Of a DNA stretch of 64,000 nucleotides, positions 54,830 to 63,701 are shown piece by piece (within the stretch, counting starts at the first letter, position 1; each line of letters begins with the position of its first letter). Under the pieces are notes generated by a model. It did no database searches, was not told where the DNA came from, and was given only the letters and a program-made list of their open reading frames with translations. The stretch comes from Planctomycetota bacterium. GTDB taxonomy: Bacteria; Planctomycetota; Planctomycetia; Pirellulales; Pirellulaceae. The stretch is from positions 1 through 64,000 of the forward strand of contig JAPLNI010000025.1 of the NCBI GenBank assembly GCA_026692865.1, written 5' to 3'. The translations under genes were made by a program, and so were the position numbers.

Positions 54830-55834
54830 CTACTGGTCTACTAGTGTCATGAAGACGTCTTCAAGTCGGATGCGGTGGCGTTCCAAGCTTAACAAGCTAA
54901 CGTTGGCCATCCGAAGTCGGTCGATCAAGTGATCAATATGTATTTGCTCCGACGTCTCAAGTTGAATCGCAAAGTCGATAGGCATCGTGGTAGACTCGCC
55001 GGAAGAATGCGGACAGGGTGATTGCTCAACAGTAAGCAAGGAATCATCAAAGGTCCACATCGAGATGGTTGCCAGGGCTTGCGGATCTACTGCACGACAC
55101 TTGAGATGAACTCGAAGGCGTTTACCGTGCGAATGAGATTCGATGAGTTCGGGAATTGTCCCAATCGTACGAAGTTTGCCTTTAGCCATAATGGCGACGC
55201 GATCACAAATCAATTCGACTTCTTGAAGAATGTGACTATTCAAAAAAATCGTTTTGCCTTGGCTTTTCAATGTGTCGATCAAATCGCGAATCTGCGAGCG
55301 ACCCAGCGGATCCAAACCATCGGTGGGCTCATCTAAGACCAAAATCTCGGGCTTGTGTAGCAAAGCTTGAGCAAGCCCAAGACGTTGACGCATCCCCTTG
55401 GAGTACTTACGAACACTTTCGGTTTCTCGATCGCTAAGACCTACCAGATCAAGAAGCCCCGGAATGGTTGCTTTCATCTTGGATTCGGTTAGTCGGCTTA
55501 GTCTTCCGTAAAAGTAGAGAGCACCAATGCCGGTCAGATGCTTTGGAAAAACTAAGTTCTCTGGAAGGTATCCAATCTTCATCCTGGCGGCGAGTGAACC
55601 GGCAGGCTGTTGAAGAACCGTTGCGTTTCCTGATGTTGGTCGCAGGATTCCTAGTAGTAGTTTAATCAGCGTGGTCTTGCCAGCGCCATTGGGTCCCAGC
55701 AGCGCGAAGACTTCCCCGCGAGCTACTGAAATCGCAACATTATCCAAAGCCTTTAGCGAACGACGTCGAAACCAGCCACGACTGTAGGACTTACATAGGT
55801 TGTTGGTCTGAATAACGAGATTCGGATCGTTCAT
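54830..55834 (-). CDS. ABC transporter ATP-binding protein
   Basis: This 334-residue ATPase should power the adjacent ABC-2 permease encoded next in the same direction. The Walker A motif is ALLGPNGAGKTTLIKLLLG (residues 45-63). The signature motif reads KYSKGMRQRLGLAQALLHKP, with YSKGM in place of the common LSGGQ, as is usual in this exporter group. Walker B is EILVLDEPTDGLDPLG, and the switch His is in FLNSHILQEVE. The C-terminal 90 residues are a separate DUF4162-like tail. Substrate unknown. It follows the acidic orphan gene by three bases. Confidence 0.93.
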   Translation of the reverse strand: MNDPNLVIQTNNLCKSYSRGWFRRRSLKALDNVAISVARGEVFALLGPNGAGKTTLIKLLLGILRPTSGNATVLQQPAGSLAARMKIGYLPENLVFPKHLTGIGALYFYGRLSRLTESKMKATIPGLLDLVGLSDRETESVRKYSKGMRQRLGLAQALLHKPEILVLDEPTDGLDPLGRSQIRDLIDTLKSQGKTIFLNSHILQEVELICDRVAIMAKGKLRTIGTIPELIESHSHGKRLRVHLKCRAVDPQALATISMWTFDDSLLTVEQSPCPHSSGESTTMPIDFAIQLETSEQIHIDHLIDRLRMANVSLLSLERHRIRLEDVFMTLVDQ

Positions 55835-55837
55835 GTT

Positions 55838-58561
55838 CTATGTGTTACCACACCATCGGACTCGAACCGTCGTTTGGTGATAGAAGAAGTCGAGATCAAA
55901 TGTCACTCCATTTTTGCTCAAATCGGTTTGGCTCATTCGTGGCAATGCCTTGGCAGCAATCGCTACTTGTTCAAGCTCTCGTTTGTTGGGCCTTCGATAT
56001 CTTTGTTCTGCAACAAATCGCTGAATAAGTGGGTACGAGTCTTCTCCCGCAACATCGAAATCAAACTGCTCAATGAACCAAAGATCAATCGGCGGAATCT
56101 CATGGGACTCGCCAAAGTTTAAGAAAGTAACATCCGATTGCATGGAGTCAGCGTCCTCGTCGGCATCCTCATCACCACCGTGATTGGCTTGCTGAGCACT
56201 CAGTTGGCTATCATCCTTTCCTTCAGTTCTTCCTACGATATTTTTATCGTCGTCGTCTTTATCATCGTCGTTGGCATCCTCCGAATCGTCTTCTTCATCA
56301 GATTCAAATGCACTCATCGCTCGAAGATTTTCGAGATCGTCGCTGCAAACAATTCCAAAGTGAAAGCCAGACTGCCCGATGACACAAACATAAAACGGAT
56401 CGTGTTCTTCATTTGGAAAAGTAATCTCGATGATTTTGTCCGACGGAATCCATTTCCAAACGGATGCGTTATAGAAATCACGAATAGCCCCGTAAAAGAC
56501 TCGCAACTCGCTCTCGGTCACTTCACAGCAATCGAAGAGACTTTCACGCATCGAAGCATCGCTGCAATGCAATATCAAGTGCTCGACGGCGTTGTCCAGC
56601 AGCGAGTCTTCATCGACCTCGCATTGCTCAATTTCAATGCCGAGTCGCTCTTGAAAAATTGCGACTGTCTCGGGAATGGTGTGTGGATGAACTTTGATTT
56701 TCACCGGCAGCGTCGGTTCCATATCTTCCGAAAGGGGATAAAACATCCCTTTCATAATTGTTCTCGCTAGATAGTCTGCACTTGGGCGAGACTCGGTCAA
56801 ATCGTGTATCCGAATCATTTCCGATTCCTCATCGATAACCAGCGCGACACAAGATTTGCGAGGTGTTGCCGCATCGGAAATCCAAATCGGTGGTTGAAAA
56901 ACTCCGACGTGCCAAATTTCTTCTGATACGGGTAATGCCTTTGCTTTCGCCCAATTTTCGTCGGTGAGCTGAACATCTTGGTCGACCTTATTAATCACAT
57001 CCAAGAGTCCTTCCATCATATCCGCTGGGAGGCCCGCTTCAGCATCGTACTCGCAGTCGATTTCTAAATCGCCACAACGTTTTTGCCAACTGCTCGCGAG
57101 GCTGCGTTTGGTGAGAAGGAGTTGCGATGGGCGGTGAGGTTCTTGGTTTTGCCCATCAAGCATCGTTTGAACAAGCACATCCCAAAGTCTTGCGTTGGTA
57201 GGTTTTTCGTCGTCCGCTTCAACACAGAGCAGTTCCTCTTGGTTGACATCGTAGACGAATGTGCAATACGTGGTTTCTGCAAGTTGCTTTGATTCCAAAA
57301 TCCATGTCGATGGTTCACGAGGAAGTGATGCGAGCATCTGAATCTGTCGCTTGAAATCAACTTCCGGTGTAACACTTGGTTCTTGAACATAATTTAGTGT
57401 ATTTCGCATGTGTCGCACAAAGCCTGCCGTTGATCGGATCGCAAATCCACCCACGCTTGCGATCCACGAAGCTTCTTCCTGGCTGCCAGGTTCGAAGTCG
57501 GTCGAGTAAGTCTCTTCCCAGTAACCATCTCCTAAGAAAACTTCAATCAAGTGGCTATTTCCCTTGGCAACTTTCTGAAGATTCTCAACAGCGAGTTCAG
57601 ATTTTGGATCGGATTGAAACTCGATCAGCGATTTCAATAAGTTCAGTGCAGTTTCCGAACAACAACCATCAGAGCCAAGTGACTTTACGATGCTTCTTGC
57701 AAAACCAAAATGCTCCTGCTCATACTGACGAAAGCAGTGGATCGTCAGTTGTCCTTGCAAATCCCCATCGATTCTCTTGTCGATGATTTGATGGATTTCT
57801 AGCACTTCGTCTCGTTGGCCCAAACGCCATAGGTGGAAGCAGGCATCGATTGTCGCACCAACATACTCATCCTCGAAAGGGGACTGATACTCAGGGTGCT
57901 TTCGAGACGCTTCGAAAAACCATTCTGCTTCCTTGATCGCGGTTCGAAGATATTCGAGTCGCTTAGAATCATCCTGAGTATGGCTGCTTGCAAGTATCCA
58001 GGCTCCGACCAGTTGAGGGCAAATGGTAGTTGTGTCTAAGCACAAAGAGAGTTTTCTCTCTTCGTCCAAATTTGGCGTGTAGCAACTTAGAAGTTCGCTG
58101 GCTTCCGAATATCCTGCTGGAAGAAGTTGATCAGGGATAACATTGCCGAGTTCCAGGAATTCATCGTCGTCAAAAGATTCTTGCGAATCTGGATCGCGAT
58201 CCAGAAACCAACTCGGCAGCGGCAAGTTTTCGATGTCCTCGGACAATTCGCGGTCGTCCGAATCGTCGTCCGAATCGTCGTCCGAATCGTCGTTGGAGGC
58301 TTTGCTCAGACTTGCCATGGCCTCGAGCATCGTTCGAAAGTCTTCTGGGCTAGGTTCGACCGAATCGTCGTTAGTTTCAGCCCAAAGGAGCCGCAGTTGC
58401 TCAATCACCTCGGGTTCGCGAAGCAACTCTTCGTGAATGTCGTCGTGAAAGCTATCTGGTGTTTCTTCGCGGTTTACCTTGGCTGCATCCAGCGATGTAT
58501 CATTCGACGCCTCCGGTGATTGCTCTGAAGACTTGCGACTTTTTCCCTTTTTTTTCGCCAT
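55838..58561 (-). CDS. Large acidic protein of unknown function
   Basis: From the ATG at 58561 (MAKKKGKSRKSSEQ) the product has 907 residues. I do not recognise a family. The N-terminus is basic, then a highly acidic stretch appears near 90-115 made of DDDS repeats, matching a 12-bp tandem repeat in DNA. Residues 180-340 look like helical repeats. The middle contains LLLTKRSLASSWQKRCGDLE, then WHVGVFQPPIWISDAATPRKS, as in a mixed alpha/beta domain. A second acidic run (EEDDSEDANDDDKDDDDKN) lies near 785. There is no signal peptide or membrane segment, so it should be cytosolic. It precedes the ABC ATPase gene by three bases. Confidence 0.78.
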   Translation of the reverse strand: MAKKKGKSRKSSEQSPEASNDTSLDAAKVNREETPDSFHDDIHEELLREPEVIEQLRLLWAETNDDSVEPSPEDFRTMLEAMASLSKASNDDSDDDSDDDSDDRELSEDIENLPLPSWFLDRDPDSQESFDDDEFLELGNVIPDQLLPAGYSEASELLSCYTPNLDEERKLSLCLDTTTICPQLVGAWILASSHTQDDSKRLEYLRTAIKEAEWFFEASRKHPEYQSPFEDEYVGATIDACFHLWRLGQRDEVLEIHQIIDKRIDGDLQGQLTIHCFRQYEQEHFGFARSIVKSLGSDGCCSETALNLLKSLIEFQSDPKSELAVENLQKVAKGNSHLIEVFLGDGYWEETYSTDFEPGSQEEASWIASVGGFAIRSTAGFVRHMRNTLNYVQEPSVTPEVDFKRQIQMLASLPREPSTWILESKQLAETTYCTFVYDVNQEELLCVEADDEKPTNARLWDVLVQTMLDGQNQEPHRPSQLLLTKRSLASSWQKRCGDLEIDCEYDAEAGLPADMMEGLLDVINKVDQDVQLTDENWAKAKALPVSEEIWHVGVFQPPIWISDAATPRKSCVALVIDEESEMIRIHDLTESRPSADYLARTIMKGMFYPLSEDMEPTLPVKIKVHPHTIPETVAIFQERLGIEIEQCEVDEDSLLDNAVEHLILHCSDASMRESLFDCCEVTESELRVFYGAIRDFYNASVWKWIPSDKIIEITFPNEEHDPFYVCVIGQSGFHFGIVCSDDLENLRAMSAFESDEEDDSEDANDDDKDDDDKNIVGRTEGKDDSQLSAQQANHGGDEDADEDADSMQSDVTFLNFGESHEIPPIDLWFIEQFDFDVAGEDSYPLIQRFVAEQRYRRPNKRELEQVAIAAKALPRMSQTDLSKNGVTFDLDFFYHQTTVRVRWCGNT
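58254..58293. repeat. 12-bp in-frame tandem repeat
   Basis: The unit AATCGTCGTCCG is repeated about three times on the plus strand. It encodes the DDDS repeats of the large acidic protein on the minus strand. Being a multiple of three, copy number can change without frameshift. Confidence 0.8.
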
Positions 58562-58821
58562 CCGATTATTTCCCAAATCCTCTATTACAGGATCACGAAT
58601 ACAAAACACGTGCACTGGACCGACTTTGATAGTTTAGATCTCAATCAAGATTGTAAACCGTTCGCCTACAACCACATAGACAGGTAAAAAATGGGTTGGA
58701 CAGTCCGCTCAAAATTTGCTACTCCCTGGACAGAGATGTGTCGTGGTAGACCGAGACCGGAACCGACTGATTTCGACGGTCTCAGAAATTGGCCCACAGA
58801 AAAATATAAAGTAATCTGTTT

Positions 58822-59661
58822 ATGAGTAACCAACGAACTAGCAAACGGTCTCACCTTTGGCCCCGCCACGTCACGGTCGGTTTGATTTCCGGATTTTTAG
58901 CCTTGCATGTCGGCGCCCAGGCAGCCTTGTCGCAAGATTCCAGTAAACGAAGCCAACTCAAGACGGCCAACGCGTTCCGAGTTGACGCGGATATCTACAG
59001 TGATGTGAAAAAGCAGCCCATCAAGCATACTTTAACGCTATTCTCCGAGTCGGTTTACTACGATTTTGAAGATGGCGATTCAGGACGAGTTACCGTTATC
59101 GATGTTGGACGAAACCGGATCGTGCTGCTCGACCGCGAGCGGAAGGTAAAATCATTTGTATCGACCGAAGAGATTCAGCTAACGATCGCAAATGCTCGTG
59201 TACAGGCAGATGCCAAGTTATCAGCGGCTACCTTGAAAGACTTTCAGAATCTTCCCAGTGGAGAGACTGTGGCAGTGGTAAGCAACGATTCTATTGAGTA
59301 TCGATCGACTTTAGCGTCGCCGACTACGCCTGACATGTCCGCTCAATATGCCGAGTTTGCGAACTGGTCAGCTCGACTCAACAGTATCTACGCACCGATG
59401 CCTCCCTATTTGCGATTAGACTTGAACGAACTGATTGCTAGTCGGAAGATGATGCCAAAAGAGATAACTCGCATTACGCGAAAAGGGCTTCGGCAAAACC
59501 AGTTGATCAGCCGACTCCGCGTGATCGACCGGCTAAGCGAAGATGATCGATCAAAAATCGCTCGCGTTGGAGCCATGATGGCCGAGTTTCGCGAGGTATC
59601 CGTCGGCGAGTACTGGCACCAACCTGCCGTAGTTTCCGCTTCCGCAACGGAAGCAAAATAG
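58822..59661 (+). CDS. Secreted conserved hypothetical protein, 279 aa
   Basis: A signal peptide is visible (VGLISGFLALHVGAQAALSQ, about residues 18-38) after a basic, Arg-rich N-region. The mature part begins with beta-type sequence (FRVDADIYSDVKKQPIKHTLTLFSESVYYDF, then RVTVIDVGRNRIVLLDRERKVKSFV). Its later half is helical (YAEFANWSARLNSIYAPMPPYLRLDLNELI...). I do not recognise a named domain; it resembles conserved planctomycete hypotheticals. It is divergent from the large acidic gene. A hairpin repeat follows its stop after about 25 bases. Confidence 0.74.
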   Translation: MSNQRTSKRSHLWPRHVTVGLISGFLALHVGAQAALSQDSSKRSQLKTANAFRVDADIYSDVKKQPIKHTLTLFSESVYYDFEDGDSGRVTVIDVGRNRIVLLDRERKVKSFVSTEEIQLTIANARVQADAKLSAATLKDFQNLPSGETVAVVSNDSIEYRSTLASPTTPDMSAQYAEFANWSARLNSIYAPMPPYLRLDLNELIASRKMMPKEITRITRKGLRQNQLISRLRVIDRLSEDDRSKIARVGAMMAEFREVSVGEYWHQPAVVSASATEAK

Positions 59662-59685
59662 TGCTTTACCAAACTTAAAAATTGG

Positions 59686-59763
59686 GGCATCTGAATTCGT
59701 AAGAATTCAGATGCCGATAAAAGATTGGCAAAAGCTGGGTACTCAGATGTCTTACGACGTCCG
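59686..59763. repeat. Two small hairpins with GTAA/TTAC loops
   Basis: GGCATCTGAATTC-GTAA-GAATTCAGATGCC (59686-59715) has a perfect 13-bp stem. Thirty bases on, CAGATGTC-TTAC-GACGTCCG (59744-59763) is an imperfect stem with the complementary loop. There is no T-run. The pair lies between the ends of the secreted hypothetical gene and slyX, which converge, so it may mark transcript ends or be a mobile repeat. Similar stems occur at 62247-62318. Confidence 0.75.
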
Positions 59764-59786
59764 ATAGGAGTTATCAGAGGACGCTC

Positions 59787-59999
59787 TCAGTAGTGAGGCG
59801 GACGTTCTTCTTCAGGCGATCTGCGCTCGTATAGAGAATCTTGCATCGACTGCGAATTTATCGCGAGACGTTTGACGTCTCGCTGGAGCGAATCTATCAC
59901 GCGCTGTTGAAGTACAACAACGCTATCTAGGTCGAAAACCTGTTTTTGAAGGTGGGTGATGACCGATTCCAATCGTTCGATTCGGTCATCAGAATCCAT
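59787..59999 (-). CDS. slyX: SlyX family protein
   Basis: This 70-residue protein is almost entirely a coiled coil (RIERLESVITHLQKQVFDLDSVVVLQQRVIDSLQRDVKRLA). It ends with RPPHY, as SlyX proteins typically do. The length matches the family. SlyX has no established biochemical role. It is a single gene with no evident partner; the divergent gap to its right contains no clear promoter. Confidence 0.85.
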   Translation of the reverse strand: MDSDDRIERLESVITHLQKQVFDLDSVVVLQQRVIDSLQRDVKRLAINSQSMQDSLYERRSPEEERPPHY

Positions 60000-60119
60000 T
60001 TTTCAATTCATTTCCGCTGCTGAGATCGCTTGGAATCAAACTTACTTTGTTGCGAACCGGACTTGAGTCTCGCGGCAAACTAAAACTTGAGGGGGCAAGA
60101 TTTGAATGGAAACTAACGA

Positions 60120-60521
<402 letters not shown>

Positions 60522-60610
60522 AGCGGACTCCTTTAATCTCTGAGCCTACGTACGGGCCTTGGGTTTAAAAAATCGTGGTTTAAAAGTTTAGAACAGGTTT
60601 GGATGCAAAT

Positions 60611-61309
60611 TTATTGTTGTGTAGAGCTACTTGAGTCGTGTTCTTCGGTTGGCGAATTTATAATCGTTGACTCGACCCTTCGGAGCCATTCAACTCGGGG
60701 CAGCTTATCTAATGAGTGCAATCCGAATAGTTGTAAGAAACGTTTGGTGGTTCCGTAAAGATACGGTCTACCGAGTTCCTCACTCCGACCACAAATCTTA
60801 ACCAAATCCTTTTCCATCAACTGGCGAAGTACTTCATCGCAACTTAGTCCACGAATGGCTTCAATGTCCACTCGCAAAACAGGTTGTCGATAAGCAACAG
60901 TTGCTAGGGTTTCCAAGGCTGACTGCGACAGGTGTTCCGTCGGGTTTGCTAACTGGTTTTTTTTGATCCAGGGAGCAAACTGCTTTCGGGTCAACAATAT
61001 ATACCCACCGGCAACCTCTTCAATAGAGTAGGCATGTCCGGAGAGTTTATACTGATGGTTCAATTCGCGCGTCAGTGTACGGACTTGAGTAGCGTCCGCC
61101 AAGTCGGCTAGGGAAACAAGTTTTCGCGGCGGAATGGGTTCTTGCGATACGAGAAGGACTGCCTCCAGTCGCTGAATTGGCAAAGCTGGTTCATTGCTAA
61201 GGTTTTGGACAGGTAGAATTTCTGTAGGTTGCAGCAGATCTCGATTCCAAATCTTCTGAATCGCCCGTCCAGATTGCTCAGTATTCCTTAGTGTTCGCTG
61301 GACTCGCAT
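60611..61309 (-). CDS. scpB: Segregation and condensation protein B
   Basis: ScpB is the winged-helix dimer that with ScpA and Smc forms bacterial condensin. The 232-residue protein has two winged-helix domains. The first includes LPIQRLEAVLLVSQEPIPPRKL and YSIEEVAGGYILLTRKQFAPWI. The second has the family signature SQSALETLATVAYRQPVLRVDIEAIRG, then LVKICGRSEELGRPYLYGTT. The first 45 residues are an additional polar extension. No scpA is nearby. The start overlaps a possible longer start of the divergent gene by 19 bases. Confidence 0.92.
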   Translation of the reverse strand: MRVQRTLRNTEQSGRAIQKIWNRDLLQPTEILPVQNLSNEPALPIQRLEAVLLVSQEPIPPRKLVSLADLADATQVRTLTRELNHQYKLSGHAYSIEEVAGGYILLTRKQFAPWIKKNQLANPTEHLSQSALETLATVAYRQPVLRVDIEAIRGLSCDEVLRQLMEKDLVKICGRSEELGRPYLYGTTKRFLQLFGLHSLDKLPRVEWLRRVESTIINSPTEEHDSSSSTQQ

Positions 61310-61371
61310 ACGAAGTAAAAACCTGCTTTAGTTTTGTTGCCGGCTACTTTATAGTTCATCTGTGGGCAAAG

Positions 61372-62178
61372 ATGCCGCTCTCAGATCTTCATTTCGTAAG
61401 GGTACCTAGCCGGAAGGCTTTCGTGAACGTCCTTAAAAAAAACAGCCGAAAATCTATTTTCTTTTGGATTGCGGTCGCTTTGGCGGGTGTGTTGCCTTTG
61501 TGGGCATTGACCGTCTACTCGACATCGACGCAATACACCGGCACCGAGTTTTCGCCCTATTCCTTCCAAACGCGTGAGTTTCAGTACCAGTTGAACCTCT
61601 TTCCGTCGTTAGGAAGAGGAGTCACCACGGTCGACACTGGAATTCCATGCAGCTCGCCTGAGATTACCAAGCACCTCACCAACGCAACTCAAACTCCAAT
61701 CGCTTTGGCTCGCTGGGATTTAGTGCGAACCGACACGGGTGCGGGCTCCCGGCCCTTTCAAGGTGAAGCGGCAATTTTGGTTAACACGCTGAAAATCCAA
61801 GATTCCTCGACCAGAATATTGGCTTGGGAGCTTTGGTCGACCGACAATCCAAGCTTGGCGGCAATCCTGTGGCCAGCAATTCAGCAAATCGCGATTCACC
61901 ATGCTTATTTTGTCATTCCAGAACTACTCTCCGAGATCGAGCGGACGAAGCCTGACGAGTCAGAAATTTCGGAAATCATTGGAAAATTCAGCATTTCCGG
62001 TGCACTACTTCAATCGGAACGACTGGTTGCGTTAGAGGAATGGGAGCAAGCGCTCGAATGCATTCGCTGGGGGCTTTCGTTCGCCGAAAGCCAACGAGAG
62101 GAGTCACCGAACGGAAAGCGGCTGCGAGAGCTTGTGAGCCTGACAACTTCGCATGTGGATACCGAGAAAAAACAATGA
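61372..62178 (+). CDS. Membrane-anchored hypothetical protein
   Basis: The product has 268 residues from the ATG at 61372; the frame is open to 61291, overlapping scpB. A single membrane segment (SIFFWIAVALAGVLPLWALTVY) lies near residues 24-45, with a basic N-terminal side, so most of the protein should face the periplasm. The rest has no domain I recognise. It is mixed, with ILAWELWSTDNPSLAAILWP, and a helical C-terminus (ALEEWEQALECIRWGLSFAESQRE) resembling one TPR unit. It is divergent from scpB and is followed by hairpin repeats before the cysteine desulfurase. Confidence 0.68.
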   Translation: MPLSDLHFVRVPSRKAFVNVLKKNSRKSIFFWIAVALAGVLPLWALTVYSTSTQYTGTEFSPYSFQTREFQYQLNLFPSLGRGVTTVDTGIPCSSPEITKHLTNATQTPIALARWDLVRTDTGAGSRPFQGEAAILVNTLKIQDSSTRILAWELWSTDNPSLAAILWPAIQQIAIHHAYFVIPELLSEIERTKPDESEISEIIGKFSISGALLQSERLVALEEWEQALECIRWGLSFAESQREESPNGKRLRELVSLTTSHVDTEKKQ

Positions 62179-62246
62179 CGGAAGCCAATTTAAATCGAAC
62201 GCTCTGTTGCATCTTCCAGATTAAAATCTGGGGATTGGACTCGTAC

Positions 62247-62318
62247 CAGATGTCGTAAGACATCTGAAGACACCAGCATTTACAGTTGCTTCCGCTGAAT
62301 TCCTACGAATTCAGCTAC
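62247..62318. repeat. Two perfect hairpins, one with GTAG foot
   Basis: CAGATGTC-GTAA-GACATCTG (62247-62266) and GCTGAATTC-CTAC-GAATTCAGC (62294-62315) are perfect stems with four-base loops. On the minus strand the second reads GTAG, CTGAATTC, GTAG, GAATTCAGC, so the foot tetranucleotide equals the loop. They lie 60 to 130 bases upstream of the cysteine desulfurase gene. Stem sequences match those at 59686-59763 in swapped combination. Confidence 0.8.
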
Positions 62319-62381
62319 ACAAAATCTAATTTAGACAAAGCTAGCCCTTCGACCACACTGACGACGTCGAGCACCGATTGA

Positions 62382-63698
62382 ATGACTGTTATTTACTTCG
62401 ACAACAATGCAACAACACGACTTGATCCGGGCGTCGCTGCATCGATGCACCAGATTGCTTTGCAAGGTTTGGCGAACCCAGCCAGCCAGCACCGAGCGGG
62501 TCGCGAGGCACGGAAAATTTTAGAAGTTTCTCGTGATGGGCTCGCGGGACACTTAGGCTGTCGCACCGACGGAATGCAGGCCGATCAGATTTTTTTCACC
62601 AGCGGCGGCACCGAATCGAACAACCTTGCGATCCTTGGGTTGTCTCAACCGGTCGCAATCTCTCAATCTGCGAGCGACTCTCAATCGCACCAGGTTCTTT
62701 CTCCTTCGAAGTTACCAGCGACGATCGTTTCGACAATCGAACACCCCAGCGTGCTGGGCGCAGTGGAAAGGCTTGCCAGAAATGGCACTCCGGTCCGCTA
62801 TTGCCCAGTCCTTCAAAATGGCGAGATAAATCTGGACGCATTTGCGCAACTGATCTCGCGGCATGACAAGGCGATCGAAACCGCAGACAAGGCCAACCAA
62901 ATTGCATTGGTGTCGGTTATGCTCGCCAACAATGAAACCGGAGTCATTCAACCGATCGCCGATATTGTCGCTCTTTGTAAACCTCGAGGCATCTTGGTCC
63001 ACACGGATGCGGTTCAAGTGCTCGGAAAACTCCCGCTTAGTTTTAAGGATCTCGACGTCGATGCGATGACCGTGACAGCCCACAAAGTTCACGGACCACC
63101 TGGAATCGGTGCCCTGGTGACCCGAGCCGGGCTGCGAGTGGAGCCTCAGCTCTTTGGCGGTTTTCAGCAACTGGCGATTCGTCCTGGAACCGAATGCGTC
63201 GCGCTCGCAGCAGGATTTGAACATGCAGTTGCGATCGCTGTGAAGGCAGTTGCCGAGCGATCCTCGGGGATGACCGCAAAGCGTCAACTCCTGGAAGCAA
63301 TGCTGCTCAAATCGCCTACGAATCCAACAATCCTAGGTCGCGAGGTTGATCGACTGCCTCATACGACGTCAATTGCCTACCAAGGATTGGATCGCCAGGC
63401 ACTGCAGATGGCCTTGGATTATGCTGGAGTGGCTTGCAGCACCGGATCAGCCTGCGCGAGCGGTTCGGGTCAGCCATCGCATGTTCTGAGGGCGATGGGA
63501 ATTGACGAGCGGCTTGTTCGAGGAGCCATTCGATTTAGTTTGTCTCACGAAACGACGCGAGAAGAAGTCGAATGGGCTGCCGCGAAAATCAATTCGGTTG
63601 TAGAAACTCTGGCAGCAAAAAGCTCTCGCTCAAATCTCTCCGCAGAAAATCTCTCCGCAGAAAATTTCTCCGCAGACCAACTCGAAAAAACCGTTTAA
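62382..63698 (+). CDS. Cysteine desulfurase (NifS/IscS type)
   Basis: This 438-residue PLP enzyme removes sulfur from cysteine for Fe-S cluster assembly and other thio-cofactors. It shows YFDNNATTRLDPGVAASM at the start, TSGGTESNNLAI, VMLANNETGVIQPI, VHTDAVQ and the PLP lysine Lys235 in TVTAHKVHGPPGIGAL. The persulfide cysteine is Cys358 in ACSTGSACASGSGQPSHV. An insertion of Ser/Gln residues near 92-110 and a C-terminal tail with three five-residue repeats (NLSAE, NLSAE, NFSAD) are additional. It is followed after three bases by aroA, so the two are probably cotranscribed. No iscU or suf gene is in the window. Confidence 0.93.
   Translation: MTVIYFDNNATTRLDPGVAASMHQIALQGLANPASQHRAGREARKILEVSRDGLAGHLGCRTDGMQADQIFFTSGGTESNNLAILGLSQPVAISQSASDSQSHQVLSPSKLPATIVSTIEHPSVLGAVERLARNGTPVRYCPVLQNGEINLDAFAQLISRHDKAIETADKANQIALVSVMLANNETGVIQPIADIVALCKPRGILVHTDAVQVLGKLPLSFKDLDVDAMTVTAHKVHGPPGIGALVTRAGLRVEPQLFGGFQQLAIRPGTECVALAAGFEHAVAIAVKAVAERSSGMTAKRQLLEAMLLKSPTNPTILGREVDRLPHTTSIAYQGLDRQALQMALDYAGVACSTGSACASGSGQPSHVLRAMGIDERLVRGAIRFSLSHETTREEVEWAAAKINSVVETLAAKSSRSNLSAENLSAENFSADQLEKTV
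63632..63676. repeat. 15-bp in-frame tandem repeat, three copies
   Basis: AAATCTCTCCGCAGA occurs twice exactly (63632-63646, 63647-63661) and once with a single change (63662-63676). It encodes the repeated NLSAE tail of the cysteine desulfurase and keeps its frame. Confidence 0.85.
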
Positions 63699-63701
63699 CC
63701 G

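Noticed and set aside
59686-59715. Perfect hairpin after the 279-aa gene read as an intrinsic terminator
   Set aside because: No T-run follows on either strand and the same stem-loop type recurs upstream of genes, so a repeat is the better reading.
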